Shown: positions 1 to 12,800 of the stretch, one piece after another
Layout: each line of letters starts with the position of its first letter
How positions within the stretch are numbered: position 1 is the stretch's first letter
DNA from: Chloridium humicola
Lineage: Eukaryota > Ascomycota > Sordariomycetes > Chaetosphaeriales > Chaetosphaeriaceae
Length of the DNA: 64,000 nt
Direction of reading: 5' to 3'
Assembly: GCA_027569505.1 (NCBI GenBank)
Contig: JAPDFF010000010.1
Coordinates: forward strand, 1-64,000
Notes under the pieces: generated by a model
Told to the model about the DNA's origin: nothing
Database searches by the model: none
Seen by the model: the letters and a program-made list of their open reading frames with translations, nothing else
Program-made: the position numbers and the translations under genes

Positions 1-145
1 CCCCGGCCACCCCCTCTCCCAAACTAAACCGTTAACACCCACCCCCACCCCACCCCACCACCCCCCGGGCTCCCCCTGGGCCCCCCAACACCTCCCCCCC
101 TTTCCCTACCAACCCCGTTTACTGGGGTTTCCATTCCCCCCAATT

Positions 146-203
146 CCCCCCCCCCCCCCCCCACCCCCCCACCCCCTTTGCCCCCCCCCCCCCCCCCCCC
201 CCC
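146..203. repeat. Poly-C tract in the intron before the fRMsr last exon
   Basis: Near-pure cytosine stretch interrupted by single A or short TTTG bases; the last run (181-203) is 23 C. It lies directly upstream of the branch site and acceptor of the fRMsr final exon, so it is intronic or at an assembly edge. All of 1-242 is C-rich and I see no coding potential in it. Confidence 0.8.
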
Positions 204-242
204 AACACGAAAACTCACATCTCATCTAACCCACCGCCCCAG

Positions 243-628
243 GCTTCTACACCCTCGACCCCCTCTCCAACCCCACAAACCCACAACTCATCCTCGGCCC
301 CTTCCAAGGCAAAGTCGCCTGCCAGACCATCGCGTTTGGGCGCGGGGTGTGCGGCGCGGCCGCCGCCACCAAGCAAACCCAGCTTGTGCGCGACGTCGAC
401 GCCTTCCCGGGCCACATCGCGTGCGACGGGGCGAGCCGCAGCGAGATTGTGGTGCCGATCGTTGTGGGCGGTGGGGAAGGGGGTGGAACAAAGAGGGTGG
501 TGGCGATTATCGATGTGGATTGTACGGTCGTGGACGGGTTTGATGAGACGGATAGGAGGTGGTTGGAGAGGTTTGCGGAGGTTATTGCGGAGGGGTGTGA
601 TTGGCCGGAGGTTGTGAGGGAGGTTTAG
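243..628 (+). CDS. Free methionine-(R)-sulfoxide reductase (GAF domain), 3' exon, partial
   Basis: Last exon of a GAF-domain fRMsr, which reduces free methionine-(R)-sulfoxide in the cytosol. The 5' part lies outside the window or before the C-rich intron. The exon opens after a CTAAC branch site and AG at 241-242, completing a split Gly codon, and reads GFYTLDPL. Three cysteines sit in the contexts VACQT, RGVCG and HIACD, spaced 10 and 24 residues apart. That is the spacing of the three redox cysteines of the yeast enzyme, so the catalytic and resolving cysteines are present. The reading ends with TAG at 626-628. The last ~40 codons become strongly G-rich. It is convergent with the GH72 gene downstream. 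Family assignment is firm; the N-terminus and full intron structure cannot be seen. Confidence 0.85.
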
Positions 629-921
629 GGTTGTGGGAAGGGGGTTTACGGGTGGGGTGGGATGGAAGGAGGGGATGGGGAAGGTTGTGGTCTAGATGGG
701 GTTGTGGTGACTATCTGGGTCTGGGGATTCAAGAGGTTGGCTTTGGGCAAAATGGGGTTTGGGAGAGACTCATTAAGTTGAATAACTCTAGCAAGAAATT
801 AAGCCGTATGGTAAAAACAAGTACATCCCACGAAATTGATACAGCTTTTTCTCCAAGTTCCCCCTGAAACACCACAACAAAGCACCAAACCAGCATCACC
901 ACCCATCCTCACCAACCCCAC

Positions 922-2589
922 TTACAAAAGCAGCGTCCCAACAAACGTAAACCCCAACACCATCGCTGCCACAGCAAACGGCGCCCCATCCACCTTAGCA
1001 TTCATGCTCCCGGCCCTGCCCGCGGCATTCTCGCTGTTGGTGCTCGACGGCGACCCACCAGTCGGCGAGCCAGTCGACGCCCCCGATCCCGGCTCGGCAT
1101 CGCCCTGGCTCGAGTTCTCGCTGTCATCGCCGCCGGCAGTTTGGGATCCATCACCCTTCAGCCCGGGGCCCTTGCCAGCGCCGTCTTTCATGTACTACAA
1201 TTACCATCATTAGCCTTCATTCACCAACATATTCAACATATTTAGGGGTAGATAGACATACCTTCTCCGCCCCCTCAGGCATCTTCGGCAACAGCGTCGA
1301 GTCCACCAACCAATCCGCGTCCTTGGTCGGGCACGGCACAGAATGCGTCGTGCTCGCAAACCCGCCGTTGCCCTTAGGCGCCGGGTTCTCCTTCATGGCC
1401 TTTGCAAACTTTGCAAAACCGGGCTTCTCCTCGATACTCTTTGCCTTGGGCGATGAGATCTTGGCGATGCCGTATCCGTTTTCCTCGAGTGCGTACTCGT
1501 ACATCAGGCCGCCCGAGTAGACGGACGTCATCTTGTCGCTCATCAGGGCCTTGACTTCGCCGAAGTCGCGACCGTTGGTGAGGCAGCCGTATTCGGAGAG
1601 GCTGTGGTGGGAGGTGGTTAAAGTTTGGATAGGGAAGGGAAGGGGAGGGGGGTAGGAGACGTACAAGATGGCGATGCCGTAGTCGGTAAAGTTCTTGACC
1701 TTTTTGTCCCAACCGGAGCGCTCAAAGTCGGAGTTGCACCAGGAGTAGTCGTTCTGGACACATGGTAAGCAACCACATCACTAACACAGCCTGGTCGAAG
1801 AGGGAGGATACTCACAAAAGCAAAGAAATCACTCCTCTCATCCTCCGTCCCGCAGTTCATATAATTCGCCAACTGCATCCGATTCTGCGCGACATCCGCG
1901 GCCGAATACCCCACGGGCACCGAGCGATACCCCCTCTCCTTGATATACTTCCTCATATCCCTCGTCACGGCCTTCACGTACCTCGCCGACTTGGTACTCT
2001 TGACATCATCATTGATGACCTCATTCCCGGAGAAGAACGCCAACGTATTATCATACTTGATAAACTCATCGATACTCGCAAACACGCTCTGCAGGTACAT
2101 CGCATTGTACGACGGGCCCGGGTCCAAGCGGTTGATCGAGTACAGCGGGTTGTTGGCGTCGATGATGACGTAGATGCCGGCGTCGGCGAGTGAGTTCATG
2201 CACTCGTCGTGCGACTTGCTGTTGTCCGTCATGTACACGCGGATCGTGTTGATGCCCAGCTTCTTGAACTGCGTGATGTCGCGCTGGCAGATGTCTGGGT
2301 CGGCTAGGGGGTCCAGCATGCCCGACGAGCCGCCCGGCTGGTAGTCCAGCCCGCGGACGTAGAAGCGCGTGTCGCCTTGCCAGAAGGCTGGGGGGGAGAG
2401 TGTGGGTCAGTGGGTGTTTTCGGGGGGTGGGAGTCTCTTGTCTCTGATGGATGGCCTACCATTTCCAGACACGGTCACCGTCGGCAGCGACGCGCGCTTG
2501 CTCGGGGGTTCCGGGGTGGTGGCGGTCGGCTTCGCGGTGGCCAGGCCGAGGACAGTTGCCAAGACGGGCACCAAGGCGGAGGATCTCAT
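922..2589 (-). CDS. GPI-anchored 1,3-beta-glucanosyltransferase, GH72 (Gel/Gas family)
   Basis: Cell-wall enzyme that cuts and re-joins 1,3-beta-glucan chains on the outer face of the plasma membrane. Five exons: 2589-2460, 2387-1816, 1753-1665, 1601-1262, 1194-922; 467 residues. Residues 1-19 are a signal peptide ending LGLATA. The GH72 catalytic pair is visible: Glu166 in SGNEV (acid/base) and Glu267 in FLSEYG (nucleophile), about 100 residues apart as in Gas1. After the catalytic domain comes a Ser/Gly/Thr-rich stretch and a C-terminal hydrophobic tail, typical of a GPI signal. There is no Cys-rich CBM43/X8 module, so it is the Gel1-like short type. Promoter lies in 2590-3660, with a CT-rich leader on the coding strand. 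Confidence 0.92.
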
Positions 2590-3660
2590 CTTGGCGCGCG
2601 GGAGGATCGATCGCCAAGCACACTGCCAAGACTAACGGCGAAGCTTGTGGTGAAGACGAAGTTTGGTGTTGAGGGCAGCGAGTGTCGAAAACGAAAAAGA
2701 ACAAAAAAAGAACGAGTGTTGGAGTTGCAGATTTGAAGAGAAGGAGAAGAAAACGAAGAAGAAAGCTGAAACAACAGAGATTAAGAGGGTGTGATGTTCA
2801 CGTCGGGCATGCGAGCGGCCAGTTCCACGGGGTGGAACTTGAGTGGGAGAGGGCACTGGACGAGAAGAGAGGGATCGTCTGTGGTGCTCCAGCGATAGAC
2901 AGGAGAGATGGAACAATGTCCAAGCAAGGATGGTTGGTGGGCTGTCAACAACATCCAAGGCAGGCTCTTGCCCGGCAACGAGGAGCGTGGACATGTCGAT
3001 CGCGGTCCACCAGGTTCATGCCGTGTTGGTGTGTGTTGCCAGGGCAGTGTTTTGACGTCTGCTGTGTCTAGATACTAGGGTTGTATCTGTGTAAGGTACT
3101 TGATGTGGTCGGTGCCAGGGGCACTGACACGCTTTGGCTCCTCTATCCTTGGAATTCCATCTTTGCTCATGAACATGGCAGTGGAGCGATCGACGTCTGG
3201 ATGAGTTTTCAGTTTTTAGTCTCCTGTGGCCGTGACTGCAGATGCGAATTCCAATCCAGGGGCGTAAATTGACATCGACGTCACTGTGCCAAGAAGGTCG
3301 TCTTGTCTTCCTCCCTTGTCCCTGGGTCTCTTCGTTCCGTCCCAGCTCCCGTCGCGGAACTGCGGGTCATGAAGCAGGGCTCCAGGCGTTCGGGATGACT
3401 CGCGGCGATCCGGCTTGGAATTGAGAATGGGATCAAACAAGCAAGCAGCCACCAAAAATAGGCCCGCGCCGTCGTCCGACCGAAGCTCCTAAAATCTGGG
3501 TTGCCCCACGACTTTGCTTGTTCCACTCCTAGACCTCCAACAGACTGTCTACCATCCCCTACCAGCCATGCCACAGTAACTCAAGAAAACGCTATGCTAT
3601 ACTTCACACATTCTTTCCTCCCTCATCCCCCTAACCAACCAACCCCTCTCCCTTTCCCCC
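2590..3660. other. Intergenic: GH72 promoter and Bzz1 3' flank
   Basis: No gene supported. Next to the GH72 start the minus strand is pyrimidine-rich, as in fungal leaders. Short open frames here show no recognisable domain. Two CGATCG palindromes occur (near 2607 and 3188). Confidence 0.6.
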
Positions 3661-6097
3661 TTACACCACCTGTATATAACTAGCTGGCACGCTCTTCGTA
3701 ACCCCCCCCTTCTCCACCTCCGCCCACCCATCCCCTGGATCCTCCTTAATCAACACAAACCTCTCCCCCTCCGCCATGCTGTGCTCGGTGTCGCTCTGCG
3801 CGGTATACTCGTACACGGCCTCGACATACCTGAGTTTCTTTGCGCCCCTGCGCGGGGCGACGGCAGGGCCTTTCTTCTTGGGCCCGCCCGCCGTGCCGAT
3901 GGACGAGCCGCTGTTGGAGTAGGTTGAAGGGGGGCGGGCAGAGGCGCCTGTGTGTTGGGGTAGGATCGAGGCTGGTGCGGATGTGGGAGCGGGGGAGGCG
4001 ATGGTTTCGACGTAGCTTGCGGGGACGAGGCCTTCTTTGTAGCCGGCGCGGACTTTGATCCAGCCGGTTCCGGCTGTGAGGGGGGATGTTAGTATGCTGG
4101 GTGAGGATGGTTGGTAAAGGGGGGTACGTACAGTCAGGTTCCAGCACCACGAGGTCCCTCCCCTCTGGTACGCTTAACTCCCCTGGTGCGCCGGCGTCAA
4201 AAGTATACAACATTCTCGCCTTCTGCTCATGCGCCTGCCCGGAGCCGTTGGGGGTACTACCTGGCAGCTCGCTAATATACGCCGCCGGCGGAGGCGCCAT
4301 AACTCTCCTCTTCGGCGCAGCAGCAGGGGCTGCGCTCGCGGGTCGCGTCGCGCTCGGCACATCCGGCGGCGTCTCCTGCCCCGGAGATGCCGGTCCGGTC
4401 ATCGAGCGCTGGGAACTAGCCGCATACCCGGACCTCGTCGACGCAATCGTATCCGTGCGGCTCAGCGGGGGGAGCTCGACGCTCTCGGGGGGCTGCCCGG
4501 TGGGCTTGAGCAGCGCATTGGCAGCCTCCTGCCGCCCCTGCTTCAGCTTCTTGCGCTCCTCCTTAGACTGCTCCCCGGGACATTCCGCGGGCACCTTCAT
4601 CTCACACTTGCTGTGGCACGTGTAGCCGCAGTCGCGGCAGTCGAAGCCCTTGGCGGACAACCCCCATATCCTCTCGCCGCAGAGGTCGCAGTTGGTGGGG
4701 ATCTTGAATGTCTGTGACTTGAAGTTGTGGTTCTTGGCGCCGAGCGAGACGTCGCCGACGGCGGATGTGATGGTGGATGTCTCGACTTCGGCGGTAAGAC
4801 GTTTGCGGTCCACCTGGTGCAGGTCCTCCTGCATGGAGAAGATTTGCGATACCACGGCCACTTCATCCTTCTTCTCGGTCCCGTCGCGCACCCTTTGCTT
4901 CACGCGCTTCATGGCCTCCACCTCCCGCCTCTTTTTATCTGCCTCGCGCCGCAGCTCGCCCAATTGGCTCTTGGATTTATTGAGCAGGTTGCGCAAATAG
5001 ACCTTGGCCGCCTCGTCCACAATCATGGTGCCGTCGTCGTGCCACACCGGGCTCGGCTCGAAGACCTTGTCTGGCGGCTCCTGGAAGGCGCCCAGGTTGT
5101 GCCGGATGTACATCATCGAGTCGAGGTGCGGCTGGTTTCGTGTGATTTCCTGGCTTAGGTGAGTGATCTGGCCGGCGCTTTGTTGCAGCATGTTGGCCTC
5201 GAGACTGGCGGCGAGCGTCCACAGTCCGTTCAGCTTGACGGTGCGGAATTCTGAAAGATCCTGGAGGCTATCCATGACCTCGGGCAGGTACTCGTGATAG
5301 TACTTCTCCTTCTGCTTGTTTGTCACGTTGATGGCGATCAGGTAGGTGTTCTTGACATTGTTCATCTCAAGGATGTGCTGCTGGAAGTTGCTCTGCGCCT
5401 TGGCCTTGTCGAAAGAGGACTCGGTTTTCTTGCGCTTGCTCTCCACCTCCTGACAGGAGGCGTCGTACTTTGTCTTCACTTTTCGGAGGTCGCCAAGGGA
5501 GGATTCTCGTTCCCGTTCGAGCTTCTCGGCGTACTCGGCGTGGCGCTTTCGTAGGTCTTCGAACCGTATTCCCATGTGCTTCAGGGGCTCCGCAACCCTG
5601 CCGACCAAGTCGTTCGCGTAGCGCTCGTGCTCGTCAGCCCTCGCTTCCAATGTCGTGAGATGGGTCGTCCATGTCGTGAGAGAGGCACTGGGTGGCGTGA
5701 TGTGAGCTCAAGGTAAACAGCGCATGATGTCCGTCAAGTGTCCCCATAGCGTACCTTTCGAGCGAGCCCGGTGTCATTGTCGGGGTGTCACCAACACTCA
5801 GACTCGCCGACTTGCGCGTCTTCTTCTCGAAGTACTTCTTGGCCAGGGCATTGAGCTTCGCGCTGTACTCCTTTTCGATCGCACTACGTTCGCGGTAGAA
5901 GGATTGTATATCTTCGAGCCAGGCGATCCCGTTGGCGACCCAAGTGTTCGCGGGCTTGAAGCCATCCTGCAGTATCCGTGTCAGCCCAACTCTAGAGAGG
6001 CCTCCCCCCCAAGAACAACCAAGAACAAGAGACTTTGAGAGATGCGCCGAACCTTGAGCTCCGACCCCAATGTCGGGGCGATGTCCGCCTCAGCCAT
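3661..6097 (-). CDS. bzz1: Bzz1-type actin regulator: F-BAR, C1 and two SH3 domains
   Basis: Membrane-bending adaptor that binds Las17/WASP and promotes Arp2/3 actin assembly at endocytic sites. Four exons: 6097-6053, 5966-5755, 5687-4132, 4073-3661; 741 residues. Residues 1 to about 270 form the FCH/F-BAR coiled region. A C1 zinc-binding domain spans about 406-457, with the His/Cys pattern HNF, CDLC, CRDC, CHSKC. The first SH3 begins near residue 576 (ARMLYTF) and is split by intron 3. The second SH3 occupies about 683-741 (AVYEYTA to the end, VPASYIQVV). The first coding exon is only 45 nt, and its donor GTTCGG is atypical, but the reading frame and a GCTGAC branch site support it. The coding strand turns G-rich near the stop. 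It diverges from dbp5. Confidence 0.93.
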
Positions 6098-7011
6098 GAT
6101 TCCCTTGCGCGTCTAAAATCCGAGATGTCCCTGGTATAATCATGAAAGGTAGAGAACACGGCGCAAACATGCCAAAGACTGCTGCCCCTGGAAGGGTGTG
6201 GTGATGGTAGGCCCACGATTGCGGGGGCTCAGGGACCGTGGACGCAGTTGGCGAGGGAAAGGTGGCTGAGTTAGCGCATACCCCGGCCACCGCAACGCCG
6301 CCAAGACGCAGACCGCGGGGTACCAAACTGGTGGATCCTGCAGGGAACACACCTCAGTATTCTATGGAAATGGAAACCGAGGCATTCACCGTGAAGCATT
6401 GTCGATCAGCCTGTGGTTGTGCAACCTCGGTGTAAGTTTTCTCGAAAATTTGGGAATCCAAGGTAATTGCTCTGATCAAGTAAACATACTAACAATTCTC
6501 CATTTTCTTCAATGTTTATTGCCCTTTTCCACGGTCTTGTGCTCTCTCTTTTCTGCAAGTCAGGGAGGTATCTTACAGTACGAGACCCTTCTTGAGGGAA
6601 AAATTACAGGTTCTCGCCTGGCTCGTCAGGCAGCAACCATACCCCGCCAAAACCTTCGAGGCTGCAGGTCAGCCCCACCATTTCCGAACCCGCGTCAACA
6701 GCTCCTGCCCATCGTCTTCTTCCCTTGTGATAAGCAACCCGAAAAAGATTTGGGAACAGACTAAAACATCCCCTCTCATTATTCTAACAGTTTTGTCGCT
6801 GGCCGAGCCATAGACAGCCTCTCGAACCAACTTGTAGTGTAAGTCGATTTTCTCAGCGCAGCGACCGATCAGAACACCACCTCAGCCACGATTTCACGTC
6901 CATTTGCGACTCGACGCTTGACGCCCGCTTTCCCACCACGCGACTCCATCACCGTTGCGGCTAACACCAACCGATTACTCCAGTCCCTCCCCCGACTCGA
7001 CATTCACAACC
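6098..7011. promoter_or_regulatory. Divergent promoter region between bzz1 and dbp5
   Basis: About 0.9 kb between two start codons facing away from each other. It is less GC-rich than its neighbours. No coding potential is recognised and no single element is clear enough to name. Confidence 0.6.
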
Positions 7012-8542
7012 ATGGCGGACCTTGCCAGCCGCATCTCGAAGCCGAGCGACGCGCCCGTCGACACCCCCGCCGAAAATGGCAATGGCAACGGCGTCGAACA
7101 GCCCATCGAAGGCGCCAACAGCGTTGGGCTTATTGAGCCCTCCTACGACGTCGAGGTGAAGCTGGCCGATCTCCAAGCCGACACAGCTAGCCCGCTGTAC
7201 TCGGGTGTCCAATCCTTCGAAGAGCTCGGCCTGCCCAAGGCCATCAACGACGGCCTCTTAGCTATGAACTTCAAGAAACCCTCCAAGATCCAGGAGAAGG
7301 CCCTGCCGCTCATGGTCAGCAACCCACCCCGCAGCATGATTGCCCAGTCGCAGTCCGGAACCGGCAAGACCGCCGCCTTCGTTCTCACCGTCCTGTCGCG
7401 CGTCGACCTCACCCAGCCCACTCAGCCCCAGGCCCTGCTCCTAGCCCCGAGCAGAGAGCTCGCCCGCCAGATCCAGGGCGTCATCCAGAAGGTCGGCCAG
7501 TTTTGCGAAAACCTGATTGTTGAGGCCGCTATCCCCGGCTCCATTTCGCGCGAAACGGGCGTCAGGGCGAGCGTTGTGGTCGGCACACCGGGCACTGTCA
7601 TGGACCTGATTAGGCGTCGGCAGTTTGACGTGTCTCAGTTGAAGGTGCTCGTTATTGACGAGGCCGACAACATGCTGGACCAGCAGGGTATGGGTGACCA
7701 GTGTATCCGTGTCAAGGGGTAGGTTGAGAGCCCCATCTGTCTGCGCGGGCCTAGGTGTACTAACAAACCTAGGATGCTGCCCAAGACCATCCAGATCCTC
7801 CTCTTCTCGGCTACATTCCCCGACAAGGTCATGAACTACGCTCGCAAGTACGCGCCAAACTCCAACGAGATCAAGCTCCGCCACCAGGAGCTCACAGTTA
7901 AGGGCATCTCCCAGATGTACATGGACTGCCCCGATGAGACAAAGAAGTACGACGTTCTCTGCAAGCTGTACGGTCTCATGACTATCGGCTCGTCCGTCAT
8001 CTTTGTCAAGGTACGTTTGATACTCATTCGTCGAGCGGGGCAACGTCTAACATCAGCTCCAGACCCGCGAGAGCGCCAACGAGATCCAGCGGCGCATGGA
8101 AGCCGACGGGCACAAGGTGTCGGCGCTGCACGGCGCGCACGAGGGTCAGAACCGCGACGCGCTCCTCGACGACTTCCGCTCCGGCCGGTCCAAGGTGCTC
8201 ATCACCACCAACGTGCTCGCCCGCGGCATCGACGTGTCCAGCGTGTCCATGGTCATCAACTACGACATCCCCATGAAGGGCTTCGGCGACCGCGAGCCCG
8301 ACGCCGAGACGTACCTGCACCGTATTGGCCGCACTGGCCGCTTCGGTCGCGTCGGCGTCTCTATCAGCTTCGTTTATGACCAGAAGAGCTTCACCGCCCT
8401 CTCGCAGATCGCCGATTTCTACGGCATTGACCTGATCCAGCTGAGCTCCGACGACTGGGACGAGACCGAGAAGAAGGTACAGGACGTCATAAAGTCCAGC
8501 CGCGCGCGCCCCGACTACGCGCCGAATGCGCTGGGGAACTAA
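7012..8542 (+). CDS. dbp5: DEAD-box ATP-dependent RNA helicase Dbp5
   Basis: RNA helicase that remodels mRNPs at the cytoplasmic face of the nuclear pore during mRNA export; also linked to translation termination. Exons 7012-7718, 7773-8010, 8063-8542; 474 residues. Start ATG has an ACC context. Helicase motifs in order: FEELGLP (Q-motif region), SQSGTGKT (Walker A), PSRELARQ (Ia), TPGTV (Ib), DEAD (motif II, inside VIDEADNML), SAT (III), then in the second RecA domain TTNVLARGID (V) and HRIGRTGRFG (VI). The extended N-terminus and the IPMKGFGDREPD insertion before motif VI fit the Dbp5 subfamily rather than eIF4A. Intron 1 has a perfect TACTAAC branch site. Spacing from the divergent bzz1 start is 0.9 kb. 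Confidence 0.96.
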
Positions 8543-9822
8543 GCGCCTTGGTCTTTTGGGGTCCGGGACGGAGAAAGAATGGGATATTATCTGAACGGCT
8601 CGCATGGGAGATCACAGCCGAGCATATCCTGCATTCTTCGAGGAGGATATCGAGCGATTACGGGACGGCTGGTGTACAGATGATGAGCGGTGGGATGCCA
8701 AATGATTATGAGACGAGAATGTGTGCTCAGGAATGGAAGGAGGAAGTTCTTAAGCGGGGGCCAGATTCGATCATTGCCATGTAAATGCAGCACGGGAACA
8801 TGAGATACCAAAAGGGCAAGCAAGGGTTTTCTGTACCTTGCATTGGCGTGTCTGAGATGGGAACGGGAGTGCTGGTGGGGACCTGTGGGATTGGCCTCGA
8901 AGCGCCGACGACCCGAAGCGCGCGCTTCACCCTGACACTCCCCCTGCCGTCGACAAACCAACGCTGGGCCAATGATGTTCGCGTTGCCTGCGTCTCGTTG
9001 TGTCCCATTTCCCTTTGCGCCAATCAACGCCTCCGACCCTAAACCAAGCCAACGTCCCATCTCCTGCAGGTCGCCGACGACGCCTGTGATGGAGGCGCCA
9101 GTTGTTGCACTTGGCTGGGCGCCAGTGGACATTGTGCCTGGCGCTGGCCTCGCCGATCCGGTTCTTCTGGGTGGCTCGCTGTGGGAGACGATTGTGTCAT
9201 TAAGCGCATGGCCAGTCATCGACGGCGGCAAGAGAGTCAATCTTAGAGACGGTCGCGTGAGACGGTCCCTCTTCTCTTCTGTCTTGTGGGTGTCGCGTCT
9301 TTCCGTGGTTCTCCTTTGTGTGTGGTGTCGATTTTCTCCTTTGCTTCGGTTTCTTGGGAGGTGTTGACTTTTTTTCGTTCTGTCCACTGTCTTGAGATAC
9401 TTTCCGTGTATCGTTTTCTTGCTGTCACCCGCGCAGCCAGTGTGGCCTCACATTTTCCTTCGGTGTCTATCTCATTACCGCCGCCTCTTGTTTCATACCC
9501 CTAGGATGAGAGATACCGGTTATCTCTCTTAATGTTTAAACCTGAACACACCAACAGCTCAGCGTCTTCAACCGCCGAGGCGACCTGCGGCCAGCTCTCG
9601 TCACCAGGCCTGCCCCCTTGGCAAAGCTCGGAGAACTACTCTCTTCTACCCCTCGCCTCATCCGGCCCGTCCAGAGACCTTCCCTTGGACTCAACCATCT
9701 CCACCACCTCCAGCGCGCGGATGGGCTGAACTCTCGCCGAGGAGATTACTGTCCCTCCAGGGAGCGCCCTGACAACCCCCCCTCGCCGCCGCGACAACTG
9801 ACCCTTCAATATTAGACGGAGG
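8543..9822. other. Intergenic: dbp5 3' flank and CFEM gene promoter
   Basis: 1.28 kb between two plus-strand genes. Open frames on the minus strand (for example 8587-9387) are mirror images of the dbp5 3' flank with no domain. The last ~300 nt are pyrimidine-rich, as expected for the leader of the next gene. Confidence 0.5.
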
Positions 9823-12800
9823 ATGGCATACCGGCTATCCGTCTTGCTAGGCCTCGCGACAACATGGACGACAACCCTCACTGCTGCCGCCGTTGCCACG
9901 GCCAATATCACCCCCGAGATCCTCAACTTTGTCCCGCCCTGTGCCCAAGCCTGCTTCGAGTCCTTTATATCCGCCAACTTCGACGCGAGGATATGCGGGA
10001 ACGCCCCCTCGTTGCAGTGTCTGTGTCGCCAGAGAGGGGATTCGGGGTATACGCTTGGTGAAGGGGCGATGGCGTGTATTGTGGGGGAGACGAATTTTGG
10101 GAATTGCAGGAGTGAGGATGGGATGGGTGAGTTTGAACACTGAGGTGAGAGTGTGTTGGTTGTGGGAAGTGCTAATCGTGGGTTAGTGGATGCGCAATCG
10201 ACGGCGTACAATATGTGTGTTGGGATCTCGAGGGCGGAACCCAAGACGCACTCGACCATCAAGGCCACGCTTATTGTTCCTGCGTCGGGAACAGGGCCCC
10301 TTGCTGTGCCTACGGCGCTTCGGACGACCACGCAGACAGAATCGAGCACAGCGACGGAACCGACGCCTTCTACGACTGTCACGTTGTCGACAGGTGATGT
10401 GAAGACCTCCTCCACTTCCTCCTCCGCCTCCTCAACAATATTGGCATCACCGACGTCCACACCCACCGCGCTGCCAACCGAGTCAGACGGCCGGCCAAAG
10501 CTCACCAGCGCCCAGGTTGCCGGCATCACACTCGGCTGCGCTGCCATGCTAGTATTTGGCATCCTCTTAGTGCTGCTCGCGCGGTGCATTCGCCGGAGGA
10601 GATTCGGCGACGTGGAGGGTGGCTTTTCAAGGATGAGGGATTCGATGAGCCATGGGAGGAGAAGTCGGCCTGGCAGTGGTGGTGGTGGTACTGGGATGCA
10701 GATCTCGAGCCCTCTTCACCGAGTTGAGGCGAAGAGAGACCCTCTGGACCCTCGCTGGCAACCCCAGGTGCCGCCATGGGCTGTTGGGCTTGCTATCAAC
10801 CCGATGACTTCTCGGTCTGGTGTTGCGAGAGGCGGGGTACTTGCGAAACCGTTGCCAGCTATTGTCCCTGATATAGCCTCGGCGTTTGCTCAGACTCCTG
10901 CCCCTGGCCCGGCCACGGTTCCGGCCCCCCCCGTTGCTCCTGCTGTTCGTTCAGAAGAACGGGATCTACCACCTGTGCCACCGATCTTCGTGCGAGCACC
11001 AACCGCACCTGTCGCGCCACAACCGAGCCCGCCCAAACCGACGTTGACGCTCGCCATCCCGAAAAACCCCAGCCCACAACCCACGGCGGGCACGGCAGGC
11101 GTTACCGCAGCAAACCCCTTTTCACGGACAGCCCGCCGCCGGGCAAGCGGGCGAGACAGCGTGGTTACAGAATTTGCCGAGGACGGCGAGGGCGATAGCG
11201 CAGCCCCTGCCGGCGCCCAGATCTGGCGCCCGCCACCGACAGACCCCCAGTCTGCGACGACATACTACCAGTCCGACAAGGCGGGCAACTGGGTCCTGCG
11301 CAGCAAATCCAGCCGTAGGCAACAGGATTCGAGGCAGGTGTCGGCTGCTTCGACAGATGCTCTTCCCGAGGTCCCTGCGCTGCCGCCACGTGGGTTTGAG
11401 TTGCCGAGCCCAGACCACAAGACGCGGGCTGAGAGGGCCAAGGACGCGTATGGCGGGTTTTCGCCTGATGCTGTGGTCTCGCCGCTTAGGCTGCCCCGGA
11501 AACAGAACTTACAGAAGATGGGGAAGTTGGGGTCGCCGATTGCGTTCAAGGATCACCGGAGGCAGACGACGATAACGAGCCCGCCTGCTTCGAGGTTGTC
11601 GTTTGCGGCGGAGACCGTTTCGGGGGGACCGTCGCCGGCTAGCAACAGGAGTCCTGGTATGTTCTTTGCCGTGGCGCGCGAGCCCAGGGATTTGACGGGT
11701 GGGAGGCTCAAGCGGCAGTCGGCTAGGAGAATGAGCCTAAGGGTCTCGGAGGGCTCGGTGACGACGATCGAGTCGGCGCTTGAGGACGAGGAGGTTAAGG
11801 ATGAGGCACAGCTGGATCTTTCGCCTGTGGTTGAGTCCCCGCAGGCACCCATCTCGCCGGGCAAGTCGCCAGTTACATACCCTAAGATCCGCAGGGCCGG
11901 CGGCGCCCAGCAGGTCAAGTCGCCAATCCATTCCCCTCCTCCGCCCAGCTCCAACGTCCTGAGCCCCCATGGACGAACGGGACCCAGCCCACGGCTGGAC
12001 ATTAGAACCCTCAAACCCTCCATTCCCCAGTCCAACGGGCCCAAACGCCCCTGGAACGCTCCCACCCTCAACCCCACGCCAAATCGCAACCCAGGGCAGA
12101 CGCGAACCGGCTCGCCCGACACTCGCCCGGCGCTCACCGAATTCCAGTATTGGCAGCGGCAGCAGCAGGTCGCTAACCCTGCGTCCTACTGGAACCATCC
12201 CTCAAACCAACCTACCTCCGCCACCAGACCACCAGCGCACCCATCCCCCCCCACACCACCTACACCCCCCTACGAACTCCCCGCTGAGTGTGCGCCGCGG
12301 CGGTATGTCACGCCGCCACCTCAACAACATCATCAACACCAAAAACAGCAGCAACAGCGTTTTCCTATTGCTGTTCCTTCAGGACGGATAGGCCCAAACA
12401 TGCTTCCTACACCAGCAGCTACGCCCCGAACCACCCCAAGCCGCACCCAGACCTATCGTCACCCCCACAGCCGGAACAACAGCCGGAACCAGAACGCTCT
12501 CACCATCCAAACCCACACCCCCCATCTCCAAAACCACCCCCAAACCCACCCCCAAAACCACTTTCAACCCCATCATCCCCAGAACCCACCACAACCCCAA
12601 CCTCAACAACCCCATCAGCCCCTCGCAAAACGCCGCGGAGCCGATAAACTCCCCCCTGCTCTCGCCCTCGGCAGCGGCGGCGGCGGCGGCGGCGGCAGTG
12701 GTGCCGGGCCCACACTAGCAACAACAACATCATCCACAAAGATGCCGCGAACCGCAAAGCAAAGCGGCTGGATGCGTGAGGAACAGGGGTTGTATGGGCC

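Noticed and set aside
8024..8605. 193-codon minus-strand frame opposite dbp5
   Set aside because: Mirror image of the conserved helicase exon; no independent evidence.
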